64,000 bases of DNA from positions 124,001-188,000 of the forward strand of contig JAUYQQ010000022.1 in the NCBI GenBank assembly GCA_030697165.1, in the 5' to 3' direction. The notes under the pieces are model-generated. The model worked only from the letters and a program-made list of their open reading frames with translations. It had not been told where the DNA came from and did not search any database. Both the position numbers and the translations under genes were made by a program. Within the stretch, counting starts at the first letter, position 1, and each line of letters starts with the position of its first letter. This document shows positions 43,492 to 53,207 of this stretch, piece after piece. The stretch is from Acidobacteriota bacterium (GTDB taxonomy: Bacteria; Acidobacteriota; Vicinamibacteria; Vicinamibacterales; UBA2999).

Positions 43492-45012
43492 ATGGCCCGG
43501 AATTCCGCCGCTCAAGTGACGTCAGGTAGTGTGGCCGTGAGCCTCGTTGCGCTCATGGGTGCCTGTTCCCTTACGTCGCCGGCCTTCGCCCAGGCTACGG
43601 CGGGCAAGCCCACGGCAGCTGTCGAGCCGCAGACGTCGAGTCAACCGGCTGGTCCCGAGAAGTCCGCTCGCTGGCCCCGGTTTCGCGGACCCGATTCAAA
43701 CCCGGTTTCCGACAATCGCAACCTGCCCGTCACGTGGTCCAAGACTGAAAACGTCGAGTGGGTCGCCGACGTGCCCGGTGTCGGCTGGTCGTCGCCGGTG
43801 GTGTGGGGAAACCGGGTCTTCCTGACCGCTGCGACCAGTGAGCAGCGGATGAAGCCACCCTCACTCGGAACGGATTTCAGCAACGAGTACCTCGCCGAGC
43901 TGCGCAAGCAAGGGCTCTCGGCTGACGAGATCAACACACGCCTCTGGGCACGCGACCGCGAGATGCCGCAAGACATCGTCATCAGCCTGATGCTGTTTTG
44001 CTACGACCTCGAGAGCGGGCGGCGGTTGTGGGAACGCCAGATCTATCAGGGCAACCCTCGCGGCGGGCGACACGTCAAGAACAGCTTTGCGTCGGAGACG
44101 CCGGTCGTCGACGGCAACCGTGTCTATGCCTACTTTACCGACTACGGGCTGTACGCCTTCGATTTCGACGGGAAGCCGATTTGGGCCACGCCGTTCGATC
44201 GCCGCGCGACCATCCGCGACTACGGAACGGGCGCCTCGCCCGCGCTATACCGGGACCGCTTGTTCGTGTTGAACGACAACGAGGAGCACAGCTTTCTGGC
44301 GGCCTATGATGCCCAGACTGGCAAGCAGCTATGGCGCACGCCTCGCACGGTCCAACCCGCCAGGAAGACCGGCTGGTCCACGCCCTTCGTGTGGGAAAAC
44401 CGGCTGCGCACGGAAGTGGTGACCCTGGGCCCCGGCGTGGCCATCAGCTACGGCCTCGATGGCCGAGAGCTATGGCGCCTCAACCGGATGGGCGCGGTGG
44501 CGATCCAGAGCCCATTCGCCGTGGACGGAATTCTGTACATGACCTCCGGCACCTCCGGCGACGACAACAAACCCATCGTCGCCATTCGCGCCGGTGGGGC
44601 GGGCGATATCACGCCACCTGAATCAGTGAACAAGAATGACTACGTCGTGTGGTACGACCGGGTGGCCGGCGGCACCTATCTGCCAACGCCGGTGATCTAC
44701 AGGAATGGACTGTACGTCCTCTACGACAAAGGCATCTTCTCGCGCTACAAGGTCGAAACCGGCGAGCGGGTCTTTCGATCCCGCGTGGCGCCGGGCGCCG
44801 CCGCGTTCACGGCCTCCCCATGGGCCTACGATGGAAAAGTCTTCCTGCTGAGCGAGGAGGGCGACACCTTCGTGGTCGAGGCCGGCGACGAGTATCGGCT
44901 GCTGGGCGTCAACTCGCTTGACGAATTCGCCATGGCGACGCCGGCCATCGTCGGCGACCGCCTGCTGATCCGTACCCAGGGTCACCTTTATTCCATTCGC
45001 AATCGCCGCTAG
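43492..45012 (+). CDS. Exported PQQ-type beta-propeller protein
   Basis: 506 residues. A signal peptide (about 1-34, ending AFA-QA), a low-complexity linker to about 58, then RFRGPDSNPVSDNRNLPVTWS, the standard start of PQQ-repeat-like beta-propeller proteins. Repeats recur with AYDAQTGKQLWRTPR (about 265-279), YGLDGRELWRLNRMGA (about 320-335), KVETGERVFRSRVAPG and LSEEGDTFVVEAGDEYRL. No catalytic PQQ/metal motif seen, so probably a structural or binding propeller. It starts 6 nt after ATPase copy 2. It is the gene cut off at the end of copy 1. Confidence 0.8.
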   Translation: MARNSAAQVTSGSVAVSLVALMGACSLTSPAFAQATAGKPTAAVEPQTSSQPAGPEKSARWPRFRGPDSNPVSDNRNLPVTWSKTENVEWVADVPGVGWSSPVVWGNRVFLTAATSEQRMKPPSLGTDFSNEYLAELRKQGLSADEINTRLWARDREMPQDIVISLMLFCYDLESGRRLWERQIYQGNPRGGRHVKNSFASETPVVDGNRVYAYFTDYGLYAFDFDGKPIWATPFDRRATIRDYGTGASPALYRDRLFVLNDNEEHSFLAAYDAQTGKQLWRTPRTVQPARKTGWSTPFVWENRLRTEVVTLGPGVAISYGLDGRELWRLNRMGAVAIQSPFAVDGILYMTSGTSGDDNKPIVAIRAGGAGDITPPESVNKNDYVVWYDRVAGGTYLPTPVIYRNGLYVLYDKGIFSRYKVETGERVFRSRVAPGAAAFTASPWAYDGKVFLLSEEGDTFVVEAGDEYRLLGVNSLDEFAMATPAIVGDRLLIRTQGHLYSIRNRR

Positions 45013-45175
45013 TCTGGCTTTGGCGGGGCGTCCAGCGAACGCTGAAGCTGCTCGATGCGGCGGCCCGAGATGTTCACAAGAGCACAGACGCCCTGCGGCC
45101 CCTTCCCGCATCATCAGTCGTGACGAAGGAGAACGATCCACCCAAAACACAGGCAGATCGAAAGGCGACCACCCG

Positions 45176-45850
45176 ATGAAGATTCTCATGGTTCTCACCT
45201 CGCACGACAAACTCGGCGACACTGGCAAGAAGACCGGTTTCTGGCTCGAGGAATTCGCCGCACCCTATTACGTCTTCAAGGATGCCGGCGCCGACGTCAC
45301 ACTCGCCTCGCCCAAGGGCGGACAGCCCCCGCTGGATCCCACCAGCGACGCGGACGATGCACAGACCGAGGCGACCAAACGCTTTAAAAGCGACCAGGCG
45401 GCCCAAACCGATCTGGCACACACTGTCGTTCTCTCCACGGTATCGGCCGATGGGTTCGATGCGATTTTCTATCCGGGCGGTCACGGCCCACTGTGGGACC
45501 TCGCCGAGGATGCCGACAGCATCAAGCTGATCGAAACGTTCGCCTCCAGCGACCGCCCGATCGGCGCAGTCTGCCACGCCCCGGCGGCGTTCAAGCACCC
45601 GAAGGGCGCAGACGGCAAGCCACTGGTCTCGGGCAAGACCGTGACCGGGTTCACCAACACCGAAGAAGAGGGCGTCGGGCTGACCAACGTGGTCCCCTTC
45701 CTGATCGAGGACATGCTGAAAGCCAACGGCGGCATCTATGAAAAACGCGCCGACTGGGCATCTTTCGTGGTGACCGATGGCAAGCTGGTCACAGGCCAGA
45801 ACCCGGCCTCATCCGAAGACGCAGCGCGCAAATTGCTGGGCCTGCTGTGA
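45176..45850 (+). CDS. DJ-1/PfpI superfamily protein, Hsp31-like (class I glutamine amidotransferase fold)
   Basis: 224 residues from ATG 45176 (MKILMVLTSHDKLGDTGKKTG). Signature: GFWLEEFAAPYYVFKDAGADVT (about 22-43), YPGGHGPLWDLAED (about 101-114), and nucleophile Cys in GAVCHAPAAFKHP (about 137-141), so the Cys-His pair of the DJ-1 family is present. Members act as chaperones or glyoxalase/deglycase-like enzymes in stress. A longer frame from 45020 is rejected because the family start is here. Confidence 0.87.
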   Translation: MKILMVLTSHDKLGDTGKKTGFWLEEFAAPYYVFKDAGADVTLASPKGGQPPLDPTSDADDAQTEATKRFKSDQAAQTDLAHTVVLSTVSADGFDAIFYPGGHGPLWDLAEDADSIKLIETFASSDRPIGAVCHAPAAFKHPKGADGKPLVSGKTVTGFTNTEEEGVGLTNVVPFLIEDMLKANGGIYEKRADWASFVVTDGKLVTGQNPASSEDAARKLLGLL

Positions 45851-45950
45851 AGCGGCCGGCCGAGGATGACGACGATGGTGGTGAGCCAGGCTGGCGCGTC
45901 ACCGACGTCACCTCCGGCCCACCACCTGCGACTATGTGCACCCTCGCTGC

Positions 45951-46523
45951 CTATCGAGCCGGTGCCTGGATGCCCAGCGTCTTCACCAGAGCATCGACGA
46001 TCGGACTGGCTTGATTGGCCTTGTTCACCGCGAGCACGAGGTCGCCGTCCTGATGCGCATCGGTTGCGTCGCTCCATAACTCCTTAGCCGACTCGAGCGA
46101 CGACTTGGCGCCGTCGAGCGTGCTCTTGTTCATGCCCCGCGGCAGGCGTCGCATCGCGTCGAACTCGGCAATCTTGCCCTCGATCTGTCCAACGGTGGCC
46201 GGCATGCCCGCAAACCCCGCCCATTCGGTCGAGAGTTGCGCCTTGCGCGACGCCGCGGCTTCCGCTGCGCTGGTGACCGCGCCGCTGGCCGACTGCACGC
46301 CAGCGAGTGCGCCAGCATAATCTTCGCCGTCGAACTTCGACTTGACCGACGCTACGGCGGCGTCAACGCCCGCCAACCGGTCGGGTGCGAAGCGTTCGAT
46401 CTCGGGCCTGGCTTCGGACGCCGCGGTCTCGAGTCCCTTCACGGCCAGCTCGGCCGGTTCCTTGTCCGACGCACAACCAGCAGCGAGCGTCGCGGCCAGC
46501 ACCATCATGATCAACTTCTTCAA
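45951..46523 (-). CDS. Alpha-helical lipoprotein of unknown function
   Basis: 190 residues. Lipobox LAAGC at 13-17 with a basic start (MKKLIMMVLAATLAAGCAS), so an outer- or inner-membrane lipoprotein. The rest is Ala-rich and helical (LDGAKSSLESAKELWSDATDAHQDG near 140-165), probably a coiled coil or small TPR-like bundle. No known family recognised. Only gene on the minus strand here; its start faces the FIST gene with a 222-bp gap in which I see no further gene. Confidence 0.75.
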   Translation of the reverse strand: MKKLIMMVLAATLAAGCASDKEPAELAVKGLETAASEARPEIERFAPDRLAGVDAAVASVKSKFDGEDYAGALAGVQSASGAVTSAAEAAASRKAQLSTEWAGFAGMPATVGQIEGKIAEFDAMRRLPRGMNKSTLDGAKSSLESAKELWSDATDAHQDGDLVLAVNKANQASPIVDALVKTLGIQAPAR

Positions 46524-46745
46524 TTGTCACCTCCTGAATTACCCGCGTGCCGATGCGAGTACCAATGGTCTTGCACAATCAGTGCCGAGTTAAGATTTCA
46601 GAACCACCTGAACAGCCACAGATGACTTCGGTCAGACACGTCAAGCTCGACCATGACACGACACTGGTCCAGTGACGCGTGGTGTCATACGACAGAGCTG
46701 TGGTGGACTCTTTCGTACGAAATTGCAGTGCGCTAGAATCGCCGT

Positions 46746-47915
46746 GTGCCGACTCACACTGCCGCCGTATACACCGACTCATCCAATAGCGCCGAGGCCG
46801 GTCGCCACTTGGCCACTCAGTTGAAAGGCGCCTTCGGCGGCGAGACGCCGGATGCCTTAGTGGTCTTCGCGTCATCCCGATTCAATTATTCCGATCTACT
46901 CAGCGCCATAAGGAATGAGATCAACCCGGACATCATGATCGGCGCCTCGTCAGCCGGCGAATTCGTCCGCGGACACCGCGGCGAAGGCACCGCCTGCGCT
47001 CTCGGTATTCGATCCACCGAGATGCAGTTTGCTGCGGGGGTTGGACGTGGCGTGAGCAAAGATCGCGGCGCGGCGGCGCGCCAGCTCATCGGCGCCTTCA
47101 ATGGTGTCAATGCCGACGATCCCCGTCATCGCACCGCGCTCGTGATGACCGATGCGCTTGCCGGACATGGCGACGAACTCGTCGAAGAGCTCACCATCGC
47201 GACTTCCGGACGCTATCAATTTGCCGGCGGCGGGGCCGGCGACGACGCGCGTTTTGCCAAGACGCACGTATTTCTTGGCACCGAGGCCTATGACGATGCG
47301 GTCGTGGGGCTCGAGATTCTGTCTGATCGCCCAGTTGGAATCGGCGTCGGTCACGGCTGGACGCCGGCGAGCGTCGCTTTCCGCGTGACCGAGGCTGACC
47401 GGTCACGGCTGGTCAGTCTCAACGGCATGCCAGCGGCGGAAATCTTCGAAGAGCACGCCTCCGCCACGGGCCAATCGTTCGCTCGCGCAGACCCGTTGCC
47501 GTTCTTCCTCCACAATATCCTGGGTATCGACATCGGCGGCGGCTACCGCTTGCGCGTGCCTCTGAAGGTTAACGACGACGGGTCCGTGACGTGCGCTGCC
47601 GAGATTCCACACGGCGCGACGGTCTACGTGATGCAGACGACCGCCGACAGCGCGGTCGCGGCTGCCAGCCAAGCGACGACCGCCGCCTTGCAGAAGCTGC
47701 ACGGCGGCAAGCCCGGTGCGGCGCTGTTCTTCGACTGCGTCGCGACGCGGCTCCGAATGGGGGACGCGTTCGGTTTTGAACTCGAATCAGTCGCTGAGGC
47801 CCTCGGCGACGCGGTGCTCGTCGGCTGCAACACCTACGGGCAAATCGCGCGCGCCGATGGACAATTCGGCGGCTTTCACAACTGCACAGCCGTCGTGCTG
47901 GCATTTCCTGCTTAA
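46746..47915 (+). CDS. FIST-domain sensory protein
   Basis: 389 residues from GTG 46746. FIST_N about 10-215 (FASSRFNYSDLLSAIR, IGASSAGEFVRGHRGEGTA, GGGAGDDARFAKTHVF) and FIST_C about 225-375 (HNILGIDIGGGYRLRVP; final NTYGQIARADGQFGGFHNCTA). FIST domains are proposed to sense small ligands such as amino acids. No signal; cytosolic. A histidine kinase starts 7 nt after it, so it is likely the sensor or partner of that kinase. Confidence 0.88.
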   Translation: MPTHTAAVYTDSSNSAEAGRHLATQLKGAFGGETPDALVVFASSRFNYSDLLSAIRNEINPDIMIGASSAGEFVRGHRGEGTACALGIRSTEMQFAAGVGRGVSKDRGAAARQLIGAFNGVNADDPRHRTALVMTDALAGHGDELVEELTIATSGRYQFAGGGAGDDARFAKTHVFLGTEAYDDAVVGLEILSDRPVGIGVGHGWTPASVAFRVTEADRSRLVSLNGMPAAEIFEEHASATGQSFARADPLPFFLHNILGIDIGGGYRLRVPLKVNDDGSVTCAAEIPHGATVYVMQTTADSAVAAASQATTAALQKLHGGKPGAALFFDCVATRLRMGDAFGFELESVAEALGDAVLVGCNTYGQIARADGQFGGFHNCTAVVLAFPA

Positions 47916-47922
47916 ACGACCG

Positions 47923-49578
47923 GTGGATCTGACGACGCTGCGTCTCGCCATCGCGCTGGTGAACCGCGATGAACGAGCGGCGGCGGTCAGCCGCCTGGCC
48001 GCGCATGCCGGCGCGTGTGCATTGTTCGTGCTGATCGAAGATCCAGAGCTCGGCACCCTGGTGCCAGCGCCCGGGCTGGTCTCGACCCTCCCGGGCGGCC
48101 GCGCCTGGCGCGAACTGCTGGGGCGCCGCCAGCCTGGACTGCACCGCGTCCGCGTCCCGACTGCGCCAGCTGCACCACCCGTTGACGCCATTGCCATTGC
48201 CACCGCGTATGCCGTGATGGTGTTCGTGGGTGAACACACCGACCTCGCCGTCGTCGAAGCCGCCGGAGAAATGCTACCGGCGATCGGGTCGGCGCTGCGG
48301 ATGGAACAACAGGTGGTGGCCGCGCGCGGCGCGATGCGCGCCGCTCAGGAAAGCGTGCGTGACGGCCAGGCGTTGGCCGATGCGCTCGATCGCGCGCGCG
48401 CCGAGCTCGAACTCAAGGCGCGTTCGCTGACGGAGGCACGCGCGCGTGCCGAAGATGCGACCCGAGCGAAGGACCAATTTCTGGCGATGCTGGGGCACGA
48501 GCTGCGCAATCCGCTGGCGCCGATTACCACGGCGTTGCATCTGATGCGGATGCGCGGCATGGCCTCGCGCGAACAGGACATCATCGAACGCCAGGTGGCG
48601 CATGTGACGCGCCTGGTCGACGACTTGCTCGACGTCGCGCGCATCACGCAGGGCAAGATCGAGCTGCGGCGCGAGTGCCTCGAACTCGGTGCCGTGACGG
48701 CGCGGGCGATTGAAATGGTGGGCCCGCTGCTCGAGAAGCGCCAGCAGGTGCTGCGGGTCGACGTCGCGAGCGTTGGTCTGGCAGTCGACGCTGATCCGGA
48801 ACGGCTCGCGCAGGTGATCGCGAACCTGCTGACCAACGCCTCGCGCTACAGTGCGCCCGCCAGCCGCATCGTGGTGACGGGCGAACGCGACGGCGAAAAC
48901 GTGCGGCTGTCGGTCGTCGATCAAGGCATCGGGATCGCGCCAGGGATGCTGTCGCGCATCTTCGAGACATTTGTGCAGGCGGCCCCCTCGTCCGATACGC
49001 AGCGCGGACTCGGCCTCGGGCTCGCCATCGTGCGAAGCATGGTCCATCTGCACGGCGGCACGGTCAGCGCACATAGCGCCGGGGTCGGGCACGGCAGCGA
49101 GTTCGTCGTCGAGCTGCCCGCCAGCGCTGACCTCAACCCACCGCGCCGGCGCGCCATGCCAGGGCCCGCTAACGAGCCCACCAGCCTACGAGGTCTGAGC
49201 GAGCGCGTGCTAATCGTGGACGACAACACCGATGCCAACGAGTTGTTGGCAGAGATGCTGGCGTCGTTGGGCTTCGAGGTGTGCACCGCGGCCGATGGCG
49301 ACTCCGCAATCGCGCGCGCCGCGGACTTCAAACCAGCGATCGCGCTCCTGGACATTGGTCTCCCAGGGATCGACGGGTACGAGCTGGCGCGCCAGTTGCG
49401 TGACCTGAGCGGCGATTCGATCCGGTTCGTGGCGGTCACGGGCTTCGGACAGGACGTTGACCGCGCGCGTTCGCGCGTGGCCGGTTTCGACGCCCACCTC
49501 GTGAAGCCGGTGGAACCGGAACTGCTGCACCGCGTGCTGACCGAACTCCGTTACCAGAACCCCCCGCCGTCCTGTTGA
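47923..49578 (+). CDS. Hybrid histidine kinase with C-terminal receiver
   Basis: 551 residues from GTG 47923, 7 nt after the FIST stop (the frame is open further upstream inside FIST but is not coding there). N-terminal about 1-165 without recognised sensor; a helical linker; HisKA with FLAMLGHELRNPLAPI (phospho-His, about 187-202); HATPase with NLLTNASRYSAPAS and GLGLGLAIVRSM; receiver about 425-540 (IVDDNTDANELL, LLDIGLPGIDGYELA, KPVEPELL). No transmembrane segment. Works with FIST as a cytosolic sensor system. Output protein not identified. Confidence 0.87.
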   Translation: MDLTTLRLAIALVNRDERAAAVSRLAAHAGACALFVLIEDPELGTLVPAPGLVSTLPGGRAWRELLGRRQPGLHRVRVPTAPAAPPVDAIAIATAYAVMVFVGEHTDLAVVEAAGEMLPAIGSALRMEQQVVAARGAMRAAQESVRDGQALADALDRARAELELKARSLTEARARAEDATRAKDQFLAMLGHELRNPLAPITTALHLMRMRGMASREQDIIERQVAHVTRLVDDLLDVARITQGKIELRRECLELGAVTARAIEMVGPLLEKRQQVLRVDVASVGLAVDADPERLAQVIANLLTNASRYSAPASRIVVTGERDGENVRLSVVDQGIGIAPGMLSRIFETFVQAAPSSDTQRGLGLGLAIVRSMVHLHGGTVSAHSAGVGHGSEFVVELPASADLNPPRRRAMPGPANEPTSLRGLSERVLIVDDNTDANELLAEMLASLGFEVCTAADGDSAIARAADFKPAIALLDIGLPGIDGYELARQLRDLSGDSIRFVAVTGFGQDVDRARSRVAGFDAHLVKPVEPELLHRVLTELRYQNPPPSC

Positions 49579-49637
49579 TGCCCATCCAGGGCAGAGCTCG
49601 GCAGTAGCCATTTCGTCCTGGGCTAGACTGCTGAGCA

Positions 49638-52600
49638 GTGCCCGTCTCTACCCGCACCGCCGTGACCGGCCGGCTCGCGCTCATCGCCATCGGCGTGACG
49701 GCGGCGTACTTCATCGCCGCAGACCTGGGTTTCGAGGTCGCGGTCCTCGCTGAGCAGGTCACGACCGTCTGGGCACCGAGCGGCATTGCCATGGCCGCGC
49801 TTCTGCTCTGGGGCCGGGCGCTGTGGCCGGCCGTGTGGCTCGGGGCGTTCCTCGCCAATGCCGGCTCATCCGCGCCCCTGTGGACCGCCGCCGTCATCGC
49901 GACGGGCAACACCTTGGAGGCGGTGGCAGCGGCATGGCTCCTGCGCCGGGATCCCGCGTTCGATCCGCGCCTGCGCCGCCTTCGGGATGCAGCCCGCTTG
50001 ATCGTCCTTGGCGCGGCGCTGGCGACGACCATCAGCGCGACCATCGGCGTGGCGACGCTGTGCCTGGCGGCGCTGCAACCGTGGGACCGCTTTCCCAGCC
50101 TGTGGGCCGCGTGGTGGATCGGCGACGCGCTTGGCGTGCTCGTCGTTGCACCGGCCATCCTGACGGTCACCGCGTCGGTCAGGGGCGACGCACCGCGCAA
50201 TTGGGTCCCGGTCGTCGCGCTCGTGTTGGGCAGCGCCGCGATCACGGCCATCGTGTTCGGCCAGGTGTTTGGCGCGACGGTGGGCGAGGGCGTGCTGCAC
50301 TACGTGGTGTTTCCGCTTGTCGCGGTTGCCGCCGTGCGAGTCGGACAGCCCGGGACGGCGTTGGTCATTCTCGCGGTCTCCGCAGGTGCCATCTGGCACA
50401 CGGTCGTGGGCGCCGGTCCATTCGCGTCCCCAGACCTCAATCGCGGCCTGATTCGGCTACAGGTGTTCATGGCGGTGCTCGCCACGACCGGGCTGATGCT
50501 GGCGGCGGCCATCTCCGAACGGCTGACCGGCCAGCGCCGTCGCGGCGCCGCGTCAGGCATCGGCGACGTGCTCGCCGAGGCCCGCGACCTCGAGGAGGCC
50601 GCCCCGGCCATTCTCCGGCAGGTCTGCGAGAACCTTGAGTGGCCGATCGGTGCCCTGTGGCTGGTGGACGCCGGCGAACAACGGCTCCGTTGCTGCGCGG
50701 TTTTGAGCTCGGCGGGAGTCCGCGGGGCGCCGTTCGAGCGCGCCACGAGTGAGATGCGGTTCGCCCCCGGCGTGGGCCTGCCCGGGCGGGTCTGGGCCTC
50801 CGGCCGCGCGGCCTGGATCGAGGACGTGGTCGAAGACCCAAACTTTCTCCGCGCGCCGGTGGCGCGCGAGGCCGGCGTGCACGGAGCATTTGGTTTCCCG
50901 ATCAAGCTCGGCAACGAGGTCGAGGGCGTCGTCGAGTTTTTCAACTACGACGTGGTCGCGCCCGATGAGGACCTGCTGGCCACGCTGTCGACGGTCGGCA
51001 ACCAGCTCGGACAGTTCCTTGGCCGCAAGCGCGTCGAGCGCGAAGTGATCCAGGAGCAGCGGCGCACCCGCGCGATCCTGGACACGGCGCTGGACGCCGT
51101 CATCGCCATGGACCATCGCGGGGTCATTACCGAGTTCAACCCCGCGGCGGAACGAGTCTTCGGGTACCGCAAGCAGGACGCGCTCGGGCGCGACCTCGCG
51201 GATCTGATCATTCCGCCCGACTTGCGGGCGCAGCACCGGGCGGGGTTGGCGAAGCACCTGGCGACCGGCGAAGGGCCATTCCTGAACCGCCGAGTGGAGA
51301 CCCGCGGCTATCACGCCGACGGCCACGAGTTCCCAATCGAGGTGGCAATCATCAACGTGCCGGATGAAGGTGCGCCGCGGTTCACCGGTTTCGTGCGGGA
51401 TCTCACCGATCAGAAACTTGCCGAGAACGCGGTCCGTAATAGCGAAGAGCGGTTCCGCACCTTGGCGGCCAGCAACAGCGCCCTCAGGCTGTACGAACAG
51501 GATCACGATCTTCGCTATCGCTGGGTGTTCCCACTGCATCCCGAGTTCCCCGACTACCTCGGCAAGACCGACGACGAGCTGTTGCCACCCGGCGAGAGCG
51601 GGCAGCTTACGTCACTGAAGCGGCGGGTTCTCGAAACGGGCGTCGGGTGCCGTGATGAGATCACCGTCACGCTACCGACCGAGCAACGCAGCTTCGACTT
51701 GACCGTCCAACCGCTGATGGACGGCAGCGGGGCGATCGCCGGCGTGTCCGGGGTGGCTATCGACATCACCGAACGGAAACGCACCGAGCAATTGCTCCGC
51801 GACAGCGAGGCGCGGCTTCTGGAAGCGAGTCGCCACAAGGATGAGTTCCTGGCGATGCTGGCCCACGAGCTCCGCAATCCACTCGCGCCGATTCGCACCG
51901 GGCTCGAGCTGGTGCGGCTCGCCGGGGACACCCCCGACGCGGTCGCGCAGGTTCGGTCGATGATGGAGCGCCAACTTGGCTACATGGTCCGCCTGATCGA
52001 CGATTTGCTCGATGTCTCGCGCATCTCGTCTGGCAAGATTCACCTGCGGCGCCGGCCGACGCCCCTGGCGGAGCTTGTTGACGGCGCGGTCGAGGCCAAC
52101 CGCGCCGCGATCGAGGCGGCGGGCCTCGAGCTGCACATGAAGCTCCCCGAGACCCCGGTGCTGCTCTTCGTTGACCCGACGCGATTCGTACAAGTGCTGT
52201 CGAACTTGCTGAACAACGCCACGAAATTCACCGACACCGGCGGACGGATCGTGATCTGCGGGGTGGTCGCACCCGGGGGCGCCGGCGCGGCTGAACTGAA
52301 TTTGTCGGTCAGTGATACCGGTATTGGCATCTCTGCCGAAATGCTGCCCCGAGTGTTCGATCTGTTCACACAGGAAGAGCAGACGCCGCGTCGCGCCCAG
52401 TCGGGTCTTGGCATCGGGCTGGCACTGGCGCGCCGAATCGTGGAGATGCACGAGGGGCACCTCATCGCGCGCAGCGAGGGCCCAGGTGCCGGCAGCGAAT
52501 TTACAATACGAATGCCAGTTCTCGGTCCCGATGTTCAACTGCCTGCCGAACCCCCCGCGCGCACTGAGCGCCGCGCGATCAACCGGCGTGTGCTCGTGGT

Positions 52601-52961
52601 CGACGACAATGCCGACGGCGCTGAAGTGCTGGCCGCGCTGATCCGCGCGATGGGGGGCGAGGTCGAAACGGCCGGTAACGGCCTGGAGGCCATTCGGCGC
52701 GCCGGGACGTTCGGCCCTGACACGATCTTTCTCGATATCGGTATGCCCGGCATGGATGGCTACGAAACCTGCCGGCGGATCCGGCAGGAACCGTTCGGTC
52801 GAAACGTCACGCTGGTCGCTCTGACCGGATGGGGCCAGGAGCGCGACAAGCAGCGTGCCGCAGCAGCGGGGTTCAATGTGCACTTCACGAAGCCCGTCGA
52901 TCCGCTGAAACTCCGGCAGTTGCTCGGCGACCCGATAGCATCACCGGGGAGCGCGACCTAG
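49638..52961 (+). CDS. Membrane hybrid histidine kinase: MASE1-GAF-PAS-PAS-HK-receiver
   Basis: 1107 residues from GTG 49638. MASE1 integral-membrane sensor about 10-290 (VWAPSGIAMAALLLWGRALWP near 42-62), GAF about 310-460, PAS about 480-595 (MDHRGVITEFNPAAERVFGYR), PAS about 610-715, HisKA with FLAMLAHELRNPLAPI (about 738-753), HATPase with LLNNATKFTDTG and GLGIGLALARRI, receiver about 980-1100 (LVVDDNADGAEVL, FLDIGMPGMDGYETC, GFNVHFTKPVDP). It follows the previous kinase by 59 nt. Both kinases end in receivers, so an unlinked phosphotransfer partner is likely. Confidence 0.9.
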   Translation: MPVSTRTAVTGRLALIAIGVTAAYFIAADLGFEVAVLAEQVTTVWAPSGIAMAALLLWGRALWPAVWLGAFLANAGSSAPLWTAAVIATGNTLEAVAAAWLLRRDPAFDPRLRRLRDAARLIVLGAALATTISATIGVATLCLAALQPWDRFPSLWAAWWIGDALGVLVVAPAILTVTASVRGDAPRNWVPVVALVLGSAAITAIVFGQVFGATVGEGVLHYVVFPLVAVAAVRVGQPGTALVILAVSAGAIWHTVVGAGPFASPDLNRGLIRLQVFMAVLATTGLMLAAAISERLTGQRRRGAASGIGDVLAEARDLEEAAPAILRQVCENLEWPIGALWLVDAGEQRLRCCAVLSSAGVRGAPFERATSEMRFAPGVGLPGRVWASGRAAWIEDVVEDPNFLRAPVAREAGVHGAFGFPIKLGNEVEGVVEFFNYDVVAPDEDLLATLSTVGNQLGQFLGRKRVEREVIQEQRRTRAILDTALDAVIAMDHRGVITEFNPAAERVFGYRKQDALGRDLADLIIPPDLRAQHRAGLAKHLATGEGPFLNRRVETRGYHADGHEFPIEVAIINVPDEGAPRFTGFVRDLTDQKLAENAVRNSEERFRTLAASNSALRLYEQDHDLRYRWVFPLHPEFPDYLGKTDDELLPPGESGQLTSLKRRVLETGVGCRDEITVTLPTEQRSFDLTVQPLMDGSGAIAGVSGVAIDITERKRTEQLLRDSEARLLEASRHKDEFLAMLAHELRNPLAPIRTGLELVRLAGDTPDAVAQVRSMMERQLGYMVRLIDDLLDVSRISSGKIHLRRRPTPLAELVDGAVEANRAAIEAAGLELHMKLPETPVLLFVDPTRFVQVLSNLLNNATKFTDTGGRIVICGVVAPGGAGAAELNLSVSDTGIGISAEMLPRVFDLFTQEEQTPRRAQSGLGIGLALARRIVEMHEGHLIARSEGPGAGSEFTIRMPVLGPDVQLPAEPPARTERRAINRRVLVVDDNADGAEVLAALIRAMGGEVETAGNGLEAIRRAGTFGPDTIFLDIGMPGMDGYETCRRIRQEPFGRNVTLVALTGWGQERDKQRAAAAGFNVHFTKPVDPLKLRQLLGDPIASPGSAT

Positions 52962-53156
52962 CGTCGCGGGTGGCCTTCTCCTTGAATCCGGTTTCGACTT
53001 CAGGGACATCCTCCGTTGGCTGTTGAACAGCTTCCGCAACGGACCGTCAGGGTGGCCATGAGTCACGACAGCTCGATGTTCTAAAGGGTACAGCGTGACG
53101 GCCCGCCGCGCGGGGTTGAATCAAGGTCTAGCGATGTCTTGATATATGTCAAGGGT

Positions 53157-53193
53157 GGCGCGACGGACGAGCCTTTCGCTCGCCCGCCGCGCC
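53157..53193. terminator. Strong GC hairpin downstream of the secreted-protein gene
   Basis: GGCGCGACGGACGAGC and GCTCGCCCGCCGCGCC form a 16-bp stem (two mismatches) with loop CTTTC. It lies just after the stop of the minus-strand gene at 53208 and could also stop transcription from the kinase. No T-run. Confidence 0.5.
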
Positions 53194-53207
53194 AATCCGA
53201 CCTCGTG

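Larger units (their letters stand above)
40190..43506 (+). repeat. Copy 2 of duplicated ECF-YHS-copper ATPase block
   Basis: Counterpart of 35250-38567, same gene order and promoters. Here the right edge continues into the intact PQQ-type gene (43492), so copy 2 keeps the original right neighbour and copy 1 the original left neighbour, with the integrase between them. Confidence 0.85.
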
